A stretch of 64,000 nt of DNA from Zygnema cylindricum (GCA_037447655.1 JBBHKE010000946.1:1-64000), one strand, 5' to 3'. Numbered from the stretch's first letter, positions 11,873 through 23,270 are shown. Program-made: numbers and translations. Notes: generated by a model not told the origin, from the sequence alone.

Positions 11873-12125
11873 TAACTCTAATTTGGGCGTAAATTTGGGT
11901 GCTGAATATATCCACTCAAAATTATGTACAAGTACAAAATCTGACAAAACGTACAGTTTCACGTCATTATGACGCTTGCATTACGCGGTTTGTTAAAACG
12001 CAGTTACACGAAAACGGCCTATACTAAATCATTATTTGTACTTTTTTACTTAATAAAGTACAATTTTGCACGGCCAAGCACTGACCGTACGCCACACTAT
12101 TTAAAATGGCACTGTATTAGAGTTA

Positions 12126-12876
12126 GGGTGAAGTTCCATCATACATTTCTGTAATCGTACGGCCAACTCTACAGACCGGGTCGATTGAGTCGATGTTCCA
12201 TCACGAAGAGTTTGTAAACCACGTGTTCTGAATTGATTGGCGTCACGCAAGTTACGATCCGATTTTGAATATCTTTCAGATTTTTAGCACCGACAAACTT
12301 AACTTCAAATCTTCACTTGCGTACCATGTACCACCGTACGAAATCATCATACGACATAACTTTAAACTTTTTGCAGGCGCCAGTCTTTACGCCAGCTCAT
12401 TCTTTAGGGTTTCTGTTTTCGAAACATGACGAAAGTCCTTTGAGAAAAATAGTGTGACGAACAAAAGTTACTGAAAATAGCGTGACGAAAGATTGTTACG
12501 AAATTACATTTTTATTTTTGGTTGTATTTTGGAAAGCACGTGTCATGTGTAAATCTTGTGATTTTTTGTTGGTTGTGCATTGTGACACGTAGCTTAATCG
12601 TCCAGCGTGTCAAGATTTTTTATTTTCTGTATTTGCCAACCCACCTCCCCAGGTATTTTCCCTATTTGCCAAAGGTGGGTTGAGAGAAAAATGAATTGAA
12701 CGCCTCGCAAATGAACATCCGATGTTCAGTATTACCTCCTAGACCTTCGGAGAGTATTGGCAAGATTATCTGTAATGTTGTTTTTTGCATAAAAACAAAA
12801 TAGCCAGTACGGTTTGGTACGGATAGTCGCGGATTTTTGTAAAATTCCCCACTTTTCGTCTAATGGAAAGTTACCC
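12126..12876 (-). mobile_element. Tourist/Harbinger-like element, second copy, inverted
   Basis: 751 bp with TIRs GGGTGAAGTTCCATCA and TAATGGAAAGTTACCC, flanked on both sides by TTA. The empty site GTGTTATTAACG in the copy at 13069-13589 confirms a 3-bp TTA duplication. Its sequence is largely the reverse complement of 11036-11872, so the pair forms a large imperfect palindrome. Confidence 0.8.
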
Positions 12877-13068
12877 TTATTAACGCTCATTCAAAAAGTA
12901 CCTTAAAAAACGTAAAGAATAATTTAGAATAATGTACCCTATTTATAGTGATAGGGTCAAAATTTGGGGTGACGGAATTAGCATACATAACTCTAATTAC
13001 GATTCGCGGTGTACTTTACGTTTTGTCTTCTACTTTTGTTTGGGTTGTCGTTTATGAATTTCGATCAT

Positions 13069-13589
13069 TACACCGCGAATAGCAATAAGACTCTAATTCC
13101 GTAACGCTAATTTCGTCACCCCAAATTTTGACTCTATCACTATAAATAGAGTACATTATTCTAAATTATTCTTTACGTTATTTAAGTTACTTTTTGAATG
13201 AGCGTTAATAACACTAATACAGTGCCGTTTTAAATAGTGTGGCGTACGGTCGGTGTCTGACCGTGCAAAATTATACTTTATTAAGTATAAAAGTACAAAT
13301 AATGATTTAGTACAGGCCGTTTTCATGTAACTGCGTTTTAACAAACCGCGTAATGCAAACGTCATAATGACGTGAAACTGTACGTTTTGTCAGATTTTGT
13401 AATTGTACATAATTTACAGTGGATATATTCAGCGCCCAAATTTACTCCCAAATTAGAGTTATTGATAAATTAGAGTAAAATTCCGTTATGAAAAAGTTCT
13501 ATCATACAAATTAGAGTAAATAACTCTAATTATTTTTTCTAACTTTTTACTCTAATTTTCTCTTTACTCTAATTAGGATTCGCGGTGTA
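13069..13589. mobile_element. MITE family 2, uninterrupted copy
   Basis: 521 bp, with TIRs TACACCGCGAAT.GCAATAAG and its inverse ending GATTCGCGGTGTA. It is rich in ACTCTAATT motifs. The interior (TTTGTACTT, ACTTTATTAAG, AACAAACCGCG) recurs at 11.9-12.1 kb and 20.2-20.45 kb. It serves as the empty-site reference for the two Tourist-like insertions. Confidence 0.78.
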
Positions 13590-13865
13590 GTTTACATTTG
13601 GAGGGTTTTACTGAATTAGGTTGACAGGTGGCAGAATTTTGGAGGTTTATGGGCGGCGCACGCTCTCACGTGTCGCAACACCTTTGATATTTTAATTAGG
13701 AAGACGTGGCACAAGGTAGAACTCTATTTAATGAATTTTTGGAGGAAACAGGAGGAGAAGATACATGACATTGTAAATTTCAGTTTTTTAATGTGAAATT
13801 ATATCTTTTCGAAATGTTAAGTTGAAAATCGATCCTATCAAGGGATAGGCTAAGATAAGCAAGCA

Positions 13866-14262
13866 CGAGAGAGAGAGAGAGGGAGGGGGAAAGGTGGGGA
13901 GAAAAATGGAATAAGGGTCAGAAGGATAGAGGAAGAGGGGCGAGCTGGAGGGAAGGAGAGGGTAGAGAGCGGTGAATGCCCGAAGGGGCCACGAGGGAGA
14001 GTATGAGTGGCAACGAGGGAAAGGAGAGAGGATTCAGTGGAGGGACATGATGAGGCAGAAGGAAATAAAAAGGAGTGAAAGAGAGAGATAAAAACGGGGA
14101 AACTAAAATGGTGAGGAGAGAGGATAGCGGGGAAAGTGAAAGGAGAGGCCAACAGGAAAAAAGGGTAGGTGCTAACAAGAAAGAGGAGGGAGGGTAGATG
14201 AGAAGGTACCGCGAGAAGTAAAGACAACGATGAGCTGGCGAAAGGGAGAAGAGGGAACGAGT

Positions 14263-14300
<38 letters not shown>
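13866..14300 (+). repeat. Purine-rich tract ending in an (AG)n microsatellite
   Basis: About 370 bp are dominated by G and A (GGAGAG, AGGAAAG blocks), followed by a clean (AG)n run at about 14264-14300. Long open frames through it are a compositional artefact. Similar GGAGAG/GAAGG tracts lie in the introns of the root-cap gene. Confidence 0.85.
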
Positions 14301-14302
<2 letters not shown>

Positions 14303-15838
14303 TCTAGCCTCCATTCCCTTATCCTCCTCGCTTTCCATCTTTTTTTCCATTTCTCACTTAGGGCGTGGAAGTGATTGGGAGTTCTGTTATTGCATTTTGA
14401 CTTTTATAGTACGGGAAAAAAAAGAAAAACAAAATAACGGATTTTTTTCTGTTTGAAATTTCGGGCAGTGACTAAACACAGTAAATTGGAGCATAGATTT
14501 GGTAATTTCATCTTTTTTTGTTTTGTTGTTATCGTAAATCATATATGTTCAAAAAGGTCCCTAAGGTGTCCTAAAACCACTTAATACTGGTCATTTAAAC
14601 AATTTTTTAGGACTGAAATTTTCAATTTTACAAATGCAAAATTAAGCAGGTCCCAGGTTCAAATAAACTCCAGTTTTACAAATACATCAACTGTTATTTG
14701 TCGCATTAGAAGGTTTAACTTGAACCGTTTTAGATAATCTTGCATAATTTGTGTAATTGGAATCTATGAATTTTTGGTGATCAAATGAAAAATTGAAAAT
14801 TTTAGACAATCCAACTTTGCACAATAGATTTAGTGTCAAACCGAAAACTGTGTACGGAAGGGAACCATTGCTCAAGATCCCGAAGATAAAAATTATTAAA
14901 ACTAAATGTAGGGGACTTACAATAACCTTGGCATTTTGGAGTCTGGTACACGAATATTCTTTTGACTCTACAAAATTTGCGGTTTGTATGCAAGTTTGTA
15001 CTTTGGTGTGTGGTTTCTGCCATTAAGAATGACTGAAGGGAAGATAGCAGGCACATTCTTCTTTTACATCTCCCCTCCCATGTTCTGTTTTATTAGGTAT
15101 CTTTTTTCTCATCCTTCCTTCCCACCGACCTTCATTTTTTTTCTGCTTTTATACCCTCTCTAGTTTAAAGGTGAAGAGAAAACAGGAAAGACGGCAAGCA
15201 TGAAGAGATAAGTTAGAAATGAGGCAAAAAATCGAAAGGCATGGGCGAATAAAATACAAATTCAGGTATGTCAAGGAACCATATGACCTCCAACCTCCCA
15301 AATTCTGATTTTTTCCTGGTGGAGGAAGTGTGGTAAGGCTAATTTAGTAAATTGATCCATATTAATGTTACAGTCATAGATTGGTGGAACCTTTGTAAGA
15401 GATTATGAAACAGCGAACAATTAGAAAGGCAACAATGTGGAACAACTTGTTCGAAAAAAATAAAAAACAGAAGTTTAAAAAGAAACAAAATTACAAAATC
15501 ACAAAAGTTCACTTCGAGAACTCGCCTCAATTCTTTAATTTCAACCATCTGTAAAGAACTCTGCCACTACACTTTCCCACTTTTCTAAAAAAAAACGCCG
15601 ATGAAAGTTATGACACTCTCAACAATTAACAAAATTTGAATGAAGGATGGACGAAGGAGAGCTCCTACTTCTGTCTGTACACTTTTTGAAAACGCCTACA
15701 AAAAAGTCGTAGAATTAAATCTAAAATGCAATTGTACAAGTAAAGCAATTTCCTACGTGACGCTACTAGAAAAACATAAGCTACTCTTTACGAGACACTA
15801 TTAATACACATAAAAAAAAGTAACAAAAAAGTTGTTGA
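14301..15838. other. Intergenic, downstream of the root-cap gene
   Basis: AT-rich, no recognised gene on either strand. The bases just below 15839 should be the 3' UTR of the minus-strand gene. I see no repeat shared with the rest of the window. Confidence 0.4.
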
Positions 15839-18055
15839 CTACTCCGCAGACGCTGGTATATTCTGGCCGTTGAATCCAGAGTATCGGCAATCAGTTTTCA
15901 AGACACCAGAAGAAACATAGTCTTCTGGACGACCATCAAGGAATCCTTTTCCACTCGCTCCATCAGCAGAAATAGCATGCTTCAATGCCTCACCCAATTT
16001 AGAGTAGATCTCAGTGCGTTCCTCTCTTCCTTCACGATATGTTTGTCCGAGAACTCCATGGATGGCAGGTGTCGTCTGTACAAATAGCAAAGAGATGTCA
16101 ACAACTCATAATCATAAACAATAAACATAAAAGCACACTAAGAAGCAACAGTTTTATGGCAAGACCATTGGAGCCCAAGGGAGTTGAAAGCATCTTACTT
16201 GCATCCAGTTAATATGGAGAGGGAGAGGAAGTAGGGGAGGGAAATGAGGAGAGGGAGAGGGGTCGGAAGGTGAAGTTGAGGGTGAGGATAAGGGTGATAG
16301 AGAGATTAAAGCAACTCACTTGTATCCAGTTAATAGACATGCTGATGTGAGTTTCCGCATCATCCGGCCTCCGAAGTAGAGGATGCGCAACACGGAGGTG
16401 CACCGTCATATCCAACAAACCGTCGATAAATACACTGTAAATATCCATGTCAAATATTCCTCTCTTCTTAATACCCATGAACTTAATAGTAAGCCCACCC
16501 GCTAGATCCACCTCCTCTCCCACATCCATCCTAGGAATAACTTCCCCATCCACCTCCGCCTTCGCCAAAAATCCCAATCCTCTCGCCGTCTCCTTCCCTC
16601 CCCTCGCCACAAGAAGGAGAAAATGCTCCTCTCCCTCAACCATCCACATGATCCCGAGCTCCCGAATCCATGTCCTCACCGCCTTCCCTCCGACGAGGAG
16701 CAAGGCATTCTCCGTACGGTCGTCCAAGTCGCCGGTCATCTTCATGTTCATGTGGAGGCGGAGGTCGCTGACTAAGCAGAATCTTTTCCCGGGCTCTCCA
16801 TTGAAGTCATAGTGGGTTCCGTGGGCGCCCACAAAGTGGGGGTCGTGACACGCGGAACCGCCGCATTTGACGCCGACAGTTGTCGTATATGAGGCAGAAC
16901 ATTCCGGGTACATACCAGTGGGGTACAAATAGCATTCGCCGGCAACTTGTCCTTCGCTCTCTTTTCGGTAAAAAAGTAAAACAGTTTGGAAAGAAGAAAA
17001 CAATGTGAAAAGAGTAAACCGAATAATTAAAGGGAGTGGGAGGGTGAAGGAGGTGAGGCAGAAGGAGAAGGAACGTGAGGTTAAAACAAAGCAGACAAGG
17101 GGAGGGAGTGAAGGAAGGAAGTGAAGCAGAGAGAGAAGGAAAGTAAGGGAGAAGGAGAGGGAAGCTGAAAAAGTGAGTGCAAGAACGTGAGGGAAAAGGT
17201 ATGTGGGAAGTGTAAACAAATACATTCAAAGGGAGGAAGAGAGAGAAGAAGATGAGGTAGACGTAGAAGGGAAGTAAAGGGGAAGGAAAGTAAGTGAAAA
17301 GGAGAACGGAGGCAAAGGAGATGGAGAAGGAAGTTGAGGAAAATGGAGTGCGAAAGTAAGAGAGAGCAAGAAAGAAGGCAAAGGAGGGGGAGAGGGAACC
17401 TGAGGGCGGTGAGGGAATAGAAATGGAAAGAGAACAAATTTTAATCCTTGAATGTTTGCAGAATAAAGGTTGCAGAGACAGACTTTGAAAAACCATCTGT
17501 GTGAAGATAGGATTTGAAACAAATTACTCTGTTATTATGGCAACAGTAAGACAAAAAAAAAATAAAGCGTTTGAGAAGGCGGTTGTCGTGCTCCAACTGG
17601 CCTCTCGCTTTGTGCAAATTCAGGCAAGTCATTGGTCAGAATTTGAACTGCAGAATAAATTGCGGAACAACAAAATGATACCCAAAATTATTTTATTTTT
17701 TTCTATCTTTTTCTTTTCCCTCTTTCACTGCATCTATCCTCTAGCATTAGGCGATAACGAACAGAAAATGTTAAAAAAAGGCTGAAATTTTATTTTCTTT
17801 ATGTCCGTTATGTGGGAAAATTTTATTAAGAATTTGTTTAGGAATAGTTAATTTATATCGTCTTTATGGCTTCCCATTTACCAAAAAGTTTCCGACGACT
17901 CCCGCCATCGAACACTGTCCTGTGTCACATCCCAAAATCTTTTTGTAATCTGGGCAAACCGGTTTGGCAGCCGCCTGTACGGTTCTCACTTGTGAACAAG
18001 CAGCCAGTAAAAGGACAGCGAAAGCAGCCAAAGAATAGACCTTAGAGGACGCCAT
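15839..18055 (-). CDS. Secreted root-cap-domain protein
   Basis: Three exons are proposed: 18055..17882, 16958..16320 and 16075..15839, about 349 residues. Exon 1 encodes a signal peptide (MASSKVYSLAAFAVLLLAAC, cleavage near VQA) and a short Cys-rich stretch 'CPDYKKILGCDTGQC'. Exon 2 carries 'GGSACHDPHFVGAHGTHYDF' and 'RFCLVSDLRLHMNMKM', typical of plant root-cap/LEA-like extracellular proteins. Exon 3 carries 'AIHGVLGQTYR' and ends 'DCRYSGFNGQN', the C-terminal Root_cap domain (Pfam PF06830). The exon 2 donor (ACAA|GTGAGT) and exon 3 acceptor (TACAG|ACG) are clear. The exon 1 donor (TTTTTG|GTAAAT) fits well; the exon 2 acceptor after GAG is chosen for phase and is the least certain. The biochemical function of the family is unknown; a wall or extracellular role is inferred. 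Confidence 0.85.
16205..16310. repeat. Purine-rich tract in intron 2 of the root-cap gene
   Basis: GGAGAGG/GAAG-rich sequence lies between exon 3 and the exon 2 donor. It is bounded on its lower side by a second copy of the splice-donor sequence (TGCATCCAGTTAATA against TGTATCCAGTTAATA at 16321). Confidence 0.7.
17028..17420. repeat. Purine-rich tract in intron 1 of the root-cap gene
   Basis: Nearly 400 bp of GGAAG, GAGGTG and AGAAGG motifs on the plus strand, hence pyrimidine-rich on the coding strand. The long frames across it encode only Ser/Leu/Pro/Phe runs and are not genes. Confidence 0.8.
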
Positions 18056-18386
18056 GGCTTTGGTCTTGAATGGGAGAGAATAAGGAAGAACCTTGAATTT
18101 TGAAGAAATCTTGTGAGCGATGAATGAATTAAGGTTCGAGCGACTTCAAATAGGCAATTTTCAATAATCGTCATCCACATTCTTTTTGTCGGTTTGCGTC
18201 CAGAGAGCGCGCCAGAAGTTTTGCGCATATATTCTGTACGGCCTTTCTGGCTGATTAACATGTGTTTTTCAGTGTGAAATTGTGAATCAAGTATTCCAAG
18301 AAAAAGACAAGAGCCGTACTTTATCCTAGATATTGCACCTGTAAATGATGGAAGTGGGACACGTCCTCAGATTCTTTAGGAGTATC

Positions 18387-18632
18387 TGTAGGATCGTAAG
18401 CAAAAGAGTTTTACAAAAAATAATTCATGAAACATAAATCATTACACAGCGGAAGCTTATAAAAGACAAGAGGAATATTCAGCCAAAAAGATTTATAAGT
18501 GTTCTTGGCCGAAGCCTCTTTACATCATGTCTCTTCTCTCTTCTCTCTCTTCACTCTTCTCTTTTAAATAATCTCTACTCCAATATTAATCCTCTATGAT
18601 TAATTGGTTGATTAATTAATACTCTGCACATG
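18387..18632 (+). mobile_element. Truncated LTR, TGTAGGATC family
   Basis: It begins TGTAGGATC and shares ACACAGCGGAAGCT, TTCAGCCAAAAAG and GCCTCTTTACATCAT-like blocks with the solo LTR at 21978-22601. It stops abruptly where a partial MITE begins, so its 3' part is missing. Confidence 0.7.
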
Positions 18633-18752
18633 TACGTGGCAGATTATGGTCCACGTCCCTAAATAGTGTAATTTATTATATTTAAGGTATCAATGTCAAA
18701 ATTTTGGGGTGCCGATATAGCGTACATAAGGCTAATAACGATTCACGGTGTA
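18633..18752. mobile_element. MITE family 1, right part only
   Basis: It matches the right half of the copy at 10715-10917, including TGGCAGATTATGGTCCACGT, GGGGTGCCGATATAGCGTAC and the terminal GCTAATAACGATTCACGGTGTA-type end. The left half is absent. Confidence 0.75.
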
Positions 18753-18871
18753 GCTGACGTCAAAAAAAAAAAAACAGAAAAATTTGTTCAGAAAGTAAAA
18801 CGTACTATTTTTGAACTGATATTGTACCATAATGCTGACTTAATTTTCAGCCAATCATTGTTATTGACTTA

Positions 18872-19537
18872 GGGTATGGTTACATCAGACGAAAAGTGAG
18901 GTTTAATACAGAATTTTGTACTTTTTCGTACCATGCCGTACTATATTTTCGTGAGTTTCTTGAAAACAACATTACAGAAAATAGGATAACGATTCTCCAA
19001 GTATCCGAGAGAAGACGTCGACCGTCCGATTACATTTTGGTCTTCATCTGCGAAGCAATTGCTCCATGCGCCTCTGTATTGGTGAACCCACCTCGCGGAG
19101 GTGGGTTCACCAATACAGAACCAGTCAATTCGTTACACTTGGACGAAAGGCACGTGCGTCGATGAAAAATGAAAATTTTCACACGCCCCCAAAGTCACGT
19201 GCCTTCGGACAAGGTGACCGTAAAATCTTTGCCGAAAAGAAATACGGTTTTTTCTTGAAAGTCAGCAGAGTGAAGGAGATCTCTGAGATACATTGACGCG
19301 GTACACTTGCGAAGTACACGTGTGAAGTACGCAAGTACGGATTTGCATACGAAAATGGTCGATTTTCAAATCTTTGCGATTTTAGAGATTTGATCGTCGA
19401 CTTACGTGGAACCATTCAAAAAACAACACGTATGTAAAAACCTATTTACAGACGATACGCGATGTAACCGAGGCCTCTGTAATACAGAAATTTTGATGTC
19501 CGTACTATTACAGAGACCTCCTGATGTAACCATGCCC
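18872..19537. mobile_element. Tourist/Harbinger-like element with TTA duplication
   Basis: 666 bp, TIRs GGGTATGGTTACATCAG and CTGATGTAACCATGCCC, with TTA directly on both sides. The interior carries a perfect hairpin (19073-19119) and sequence shared with 21235-21650. No transposase. Confidence 0.82.
19073..19119. repeat. Perfect 22-bp hairpin
   Basis: The left arm TCTGTATTGGTGAACCCACC plus TC pairs without mismatch with the right arm across a 3-nt GCG loop. It sits inside the Tourist-like element. Shorter versions with the same core (CAACCCACCTC...GAGG.GG) occur at 11.24, 11.34 and 12.64 kb. Confidence 0.9.
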
Positions 19538-20071
19538 TTATTGCTCTCAAATCGTGAAACGCGTACACCATCGTTCTTAGAGTCAAAAAAAATTCGGGCA
19601 ATCAAAAAATGTTCGCCTTTACGATCGACCGTTGGATGTTGTTTAGAGGTAAGCAATTGAAAAAGGTAACGTTCTTATTAGTTATTACCCCTTCGATCGT
19701 GATGTCACAATTGAAAATCGGAAAAATCGGGTAAGAAGGAAAGTACTTGGAATTCTCAGAAAATGCTTTAACTCTAATAACAACGGGCGGTCAGCGGAGC
19801 AAACTTATAGATTCGCTCAAGTCATCAAGTGTGCTTAACCGTACAGCCTTTCCGAAAGAATTGACAATCTGTCCAAGATTTTTCTGAGGTCACGTTCCGG
19901 TAAAATTGAAAATTGAGATACGGTATGGGCTTTCCTCAAAAATGAAACCTAGGACACGTATCGGGTCAACAAATTTCGTAAAGATTATTGGCCACAGACT
20001 TCAGATTTACGGTGGCAAGGTGGCGTTCCATCAGTAAAGTCTGTAATCGTACGGCCAATATTACAGGATGC

Positions 20072-20576
20072 TTCACCGCGAATCGTAACTAGAGTAAATT
20101 ACTCTAATTCGGTCGCTCGAAATTTCGACTCTATCACATGAAATAGAGTAAATGATTCTAATTTTTTCATTATTCTATTTAAGGTAAAGTTTAATTACCG
20201 TTTTTAATTCTAATATAGATTCGTTTTAAATAGTGTGGAGTACGGACGACCTCCGACCGTGCAATATTGTACTTTATTAAGTAAAAAAGTACAAATAATG
20301 ATTTAATACAGGCCGTTATCATGTAACTGCGTTTTAACAATCCACGTAGTGCAAACGTCATAGTGACGATAAACTGTACGTTTTGCCAAATTCTGTGCGA
20401 ATACCTTATCTACTGTAGAGGATATTAGCGTGCCAAATTAGAGTACTTAAATAAATTAGAGTAAACTTCATAGTTGAAACAGTTCTATCACACAAATTAG
20501 CGATCATTACTCTAATTTATTTTTTTAGTTTTTGTACTCTAATTTTTTCATTACTCTAATTACGATTCGCGGTGTA
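20072..20576. mobile_element. MITE family 2, third copy
   Basis: Its ends are TTCACCGCGAATCGTAACTA and CTCTAATTACGATTCGCGGTGTA-like. The interior contains the block ACTTTATTAAGTAAAAAAGT and the ACTGCGTTTTAACAAT block shared with 11.9-12.1 and 13.2-13.45 kb. It is inserted in the Tourist-like element. Confidence 0.72.
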
Positions 20577-20858
20577 CTGTACATTTTGAACGGTGTTCTA
20601 TCGCGCAGAGTCTGTAATCCACGTGCTCAAAATTGAATGGTACCACGTAAGGTAAAATCGTATAATTGAAAATCATCAAATATTCTTTTTCACCGATCAA
20701 CTTCTAACTTGAAATCTTCATTTGCGTACCATGTACGTGTGGACCAGGTAATCGTACGACATAGTTTTTGTACTCTTTGCAGACGCCTTTTCAGATACCA
20801 CCTCCATTTTTTTAGGGTTTTTGACTTTCTGTTTTTTCGCGTGAAGAATGAGCGCTGC

Positions 20859-21080
20859 TACACCGCGAATCGTTATTAGTGTCAAGTTTAAATAACGTAA
20901 AAATATAATTAGTGTTATTGATTCTAATTTAGTGCCAGAAACGTGGCAGATTATGGTCCACTTACTTAAATAGCGTTGCTAATTTGATTACAAAAATCAT
21001 GTATACTAATTGCAGAAAAAAAATCAAAATTTTAAGAACTCTAATTAGAGTTATATACTCTAATAACGATTCACGGTGTA
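20859..21080. mobile_element. MITE family 1, complete copy
   Basis: 222 bp between TACACCGCGAATCGTTATTA and TAATAACGATTCACGGTGTA. It contains ACGTGGCAGATTATGGTCCA. It directly abuts the hAT-like element on its right. Confidence 0.8.
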
Positions 21081-21081
21081 G

Positions 21082-21939
21082 TAGTGTTGGGTATCGAGGA
21101 CCTTTTGCCGATATTCAATATATATCCAATTTCAGGTACCCGATAATCGATATATCGCTTCGATATATCGAAAATAAAAATATCGCGATATTCGATATAT
21201 TGAGGCATTTTTAAAAAAAAATGAAAATTTTTATAGGTCTCCAAAGTCACGTGCCTTCGGACAAGGTGACCGTAAAATCTTTGACGAAATGTCATGCCGT
21301 AAGACGTCAGTGGGTATTCTCATTAAAACCTGTACTAATTGAAGTTTCGGTGACGTGACAGGTACATATCCGAAAGTACAACTAGAGATTCGTACGGGAC
21401 AAAGGTCGAAATATACTCTCGTACGGCACCACGGGAACACAATGTGAAATCAGCGTGGAACTGGACCACGGTACGGCATCAGACGTCAGGAATTCAAACG
21501 GCAACTTACAAGAACCACTCAAATCAAAACACGTATGTAAAAAGTTGTTTACAGAAGATACGCGATGTTAACCGAGGCCTCTATAATACAGAAATTTTGC
21601 TGTCCGTACTATTACAGAGACCTCCTCATGTAACCATACCCCAAATAATTAATTATATGAATTGCATAATTTGTACTTTTTTGTCGGTTACATTTTGCGG
21701 CGTGTACCTTTTAATCACGGAACGAAAATCACGTCGTACGTGGTGTATCAGACAGTTTGTATTTTTCACTAAAATAACATATTATATTAAAATATAAAAT
21801 ATTAAATTTAAAAAATACTATATATCGCGATAATTTATGTTGGTCTCGGTACGATATATCGAGGAGTCTGCTCGAACGATACTCGATATATCGAATATCG
21901 AAATTATCGCGATATGAATTTACCCGATACCCAACACTA
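21082..21939. mobile_element. hAT-like non-autonomous element
   Basis: TIRs TAGTGTTGGGTATCGAGG and CGATACCCAACACTA, with subterminal ATATCGATATATCG motifs, match the element at 38866-39990, which has an 8-bp target duplication. An 8-bp duplication is not visible here because both sides are MITE ends. The interior (21235-21650) shares sequence with the Tourist-like element at 18872, so it has captured or been invaded by it. Confidence 0.72.
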
Positions 21940-22769
21940 CACCGCGAATCGTTATTAGCGTTATGAACTCTATATCGTGTAGGATCTTTGAAATAAATAA
22001 TCACAAAATTAACTCACAGAGAATTCACAAAGATACACTGATTTCATACACAGCGGAAGCTCATAGATAAAAAGAAAATTCAGCCAAAAAGGTTTATATG
22101 TGTTTTTGGCCAAAGCCTTTTTACATCATCTCATATTTCTCTCTTTCAATCTCTTACTCAAAAAGATTAATTTCTGCAGTAGTAATCTGCAGACTATATA
22201 CCTTCTCTAACTAGCTTACAAAGGTAACAACCAAAGCTAGCATTGCGGTAATCTTCCATCTCCTTCCTGGCAAAGAGCACTGAGAAGAAATTTCCACGAA
22301 GGAAGGCGTACACGCCTTCTCCTTCTAGAAAGCGAAACTCCAAAAGAGAAGTTTCGTGCGTGTGCACGAAATGAGCACCTGCACACGAAATAACTCACAT
22401 GCACGTAAAACAAAAGTGACGCGAAACGTGCGCAAACATAAAGTGACGCGAAACGAAATAGTATGTTTCGTTCGCGAATATCTCAAATAGTACCGCGAAA
22501 CGTCATCGTACATTTCGTACGATGACGTGGTACTTCACGTCAACAATAAATGATTGGTGTGACGCTTCGCGAAATGTCGCGAAAACGACAATATTCCAAC
22601 ATATCGGCACCCCAAAATTTTAACATTAATACCTTAAATAGAATAAACTACACTATTTAAGGGCGTGGACCATAATCTGCCACGTCTCCTGGCACTAAAT
22701 TAGAATGAATGACGCTAATTTTTTCTTTACACTAATAATTTCTCAACGCTAATAGCGATTCGCGGTGTA
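21938..22769. mobile_element. MITE family 1 interrupted by a solo LTR
   Basis: The left end TACACCGCGAATCGTTATTA and right end GCGATTCGCGGTGTA frame MITE sequence (GCACCCCAAAATTT, CATAATCTGCCACG) that is split at CTATATCG by the LTR at 21978-22601. Confidence 0.8.
21978..22601 (+). mobile_element. Solo LTR with 5-bp target duplication
   Basis: 624 bp from TGTAGGATC to TTCCAACA, flanked by TATCG on both sides. Joining the flanks restores the normal MITE sequence CTATATCGGCACCCC. TG...CA ends and a 5-bp duplication define an LTR retrotransposon that lost its interior by LTR recombination. Confidence 0.85.
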
Positions 22770-23149
22770 GCTGCTAGAAATGGTGTGAGGAATGGGCGCT
22801 AACAAAAATAGCGTGACGAAAGCTCGTTACAAGATTACTTTTGTGATATCGGTTAGTATTTTTGAATGGATGTATCATGTGCGAAATTTTTCGATTTCCG
22901 TTGGTTGCCGTTTTGACACGTATGTTCATTATCCAACGTGTCGCGGCTCAAATTTTTCTTAATGGTGAACGTGCTTAAAGGCTTAAACGTGAGGCGTTTT
23001 TGGTGATTCGCGTCCACCTTGTCATTTAGGACCTACCCTGTGCCACGTTTTAATATTCTGGTGGTATTCCAGCATCCACGTCTAGCGACATTACACGTCA
23101 TTGTATTTACAAGCTTCACCCTCAAATCGACGGCTAATTCCCTCTGTGC

Positions 23150-23270
23150 AATTCCTCTTCCTCTTCCTCTCCCTCTCGCTCTCCCTCTACCTCTCCCTCT
23201 CCCTCTCCCTCTCCCTCTCTCTGTCCCTTGCCTTCTCCCTCTTAGTTTTCTCCTCTTTTTACAAGCGGCC
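23150..23270 (+). promoter_or_regulatory. CT-rich 5' leader of P450 at 23.3 kb
   Basis: An almost pure pyrimidine stretch of CTCTTCC, CTCCCTCT and TCTCCC units runs to about 40 bp before the ATG at 23271. Equivalent leaders precede all four P450 starts. It is probably 5' UTR. Confidence 0.45.

Larger units (their letters stand above)
10921..13013. mobile_element. MITE family 2, split by two Tourist-like insertions
   Basis: The left end TACACCGCGAATCGTAATTA and right end CTAATTACGATTCGCGGTGTA match the uninterrupted copy at 13069-13589. Three pieces (10921-11035, 11873-12125, 12877-13013) are collinear with that copy read in reverse complement. The two gaps between them are the elements at 11036 and 12126. 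Confidence 0.8.
20018..22965 (-). mobile_element. Tourist-like element broken into pieces by nested insertions
   Basis: Three segments (20018-20071, 20577-20858, 22770-22965) are collinear with the element at 12126-12876: AGGTGGCGTTCCATCAG start, then GAGTCTGTAATCCACGTG, then AATAGCGTGACGAAAG and TTTTGACACGTA. Everything between them is later insertions. The right TIR was not found. Confidence 0.6.

Noticed and set aside
13850-14350. 166-codon minus-strand frame
   Set aside because: Encoded by a purine tract with an (AG)n run; Ser/Leu/Pro repeats only, no domain.
16807-17496. 229-codon minus-strand frame overlapping the root-cap gene
   Set aside because: It lies in the pyrimidine-rich intron and uses a frame different from the conserved exon.
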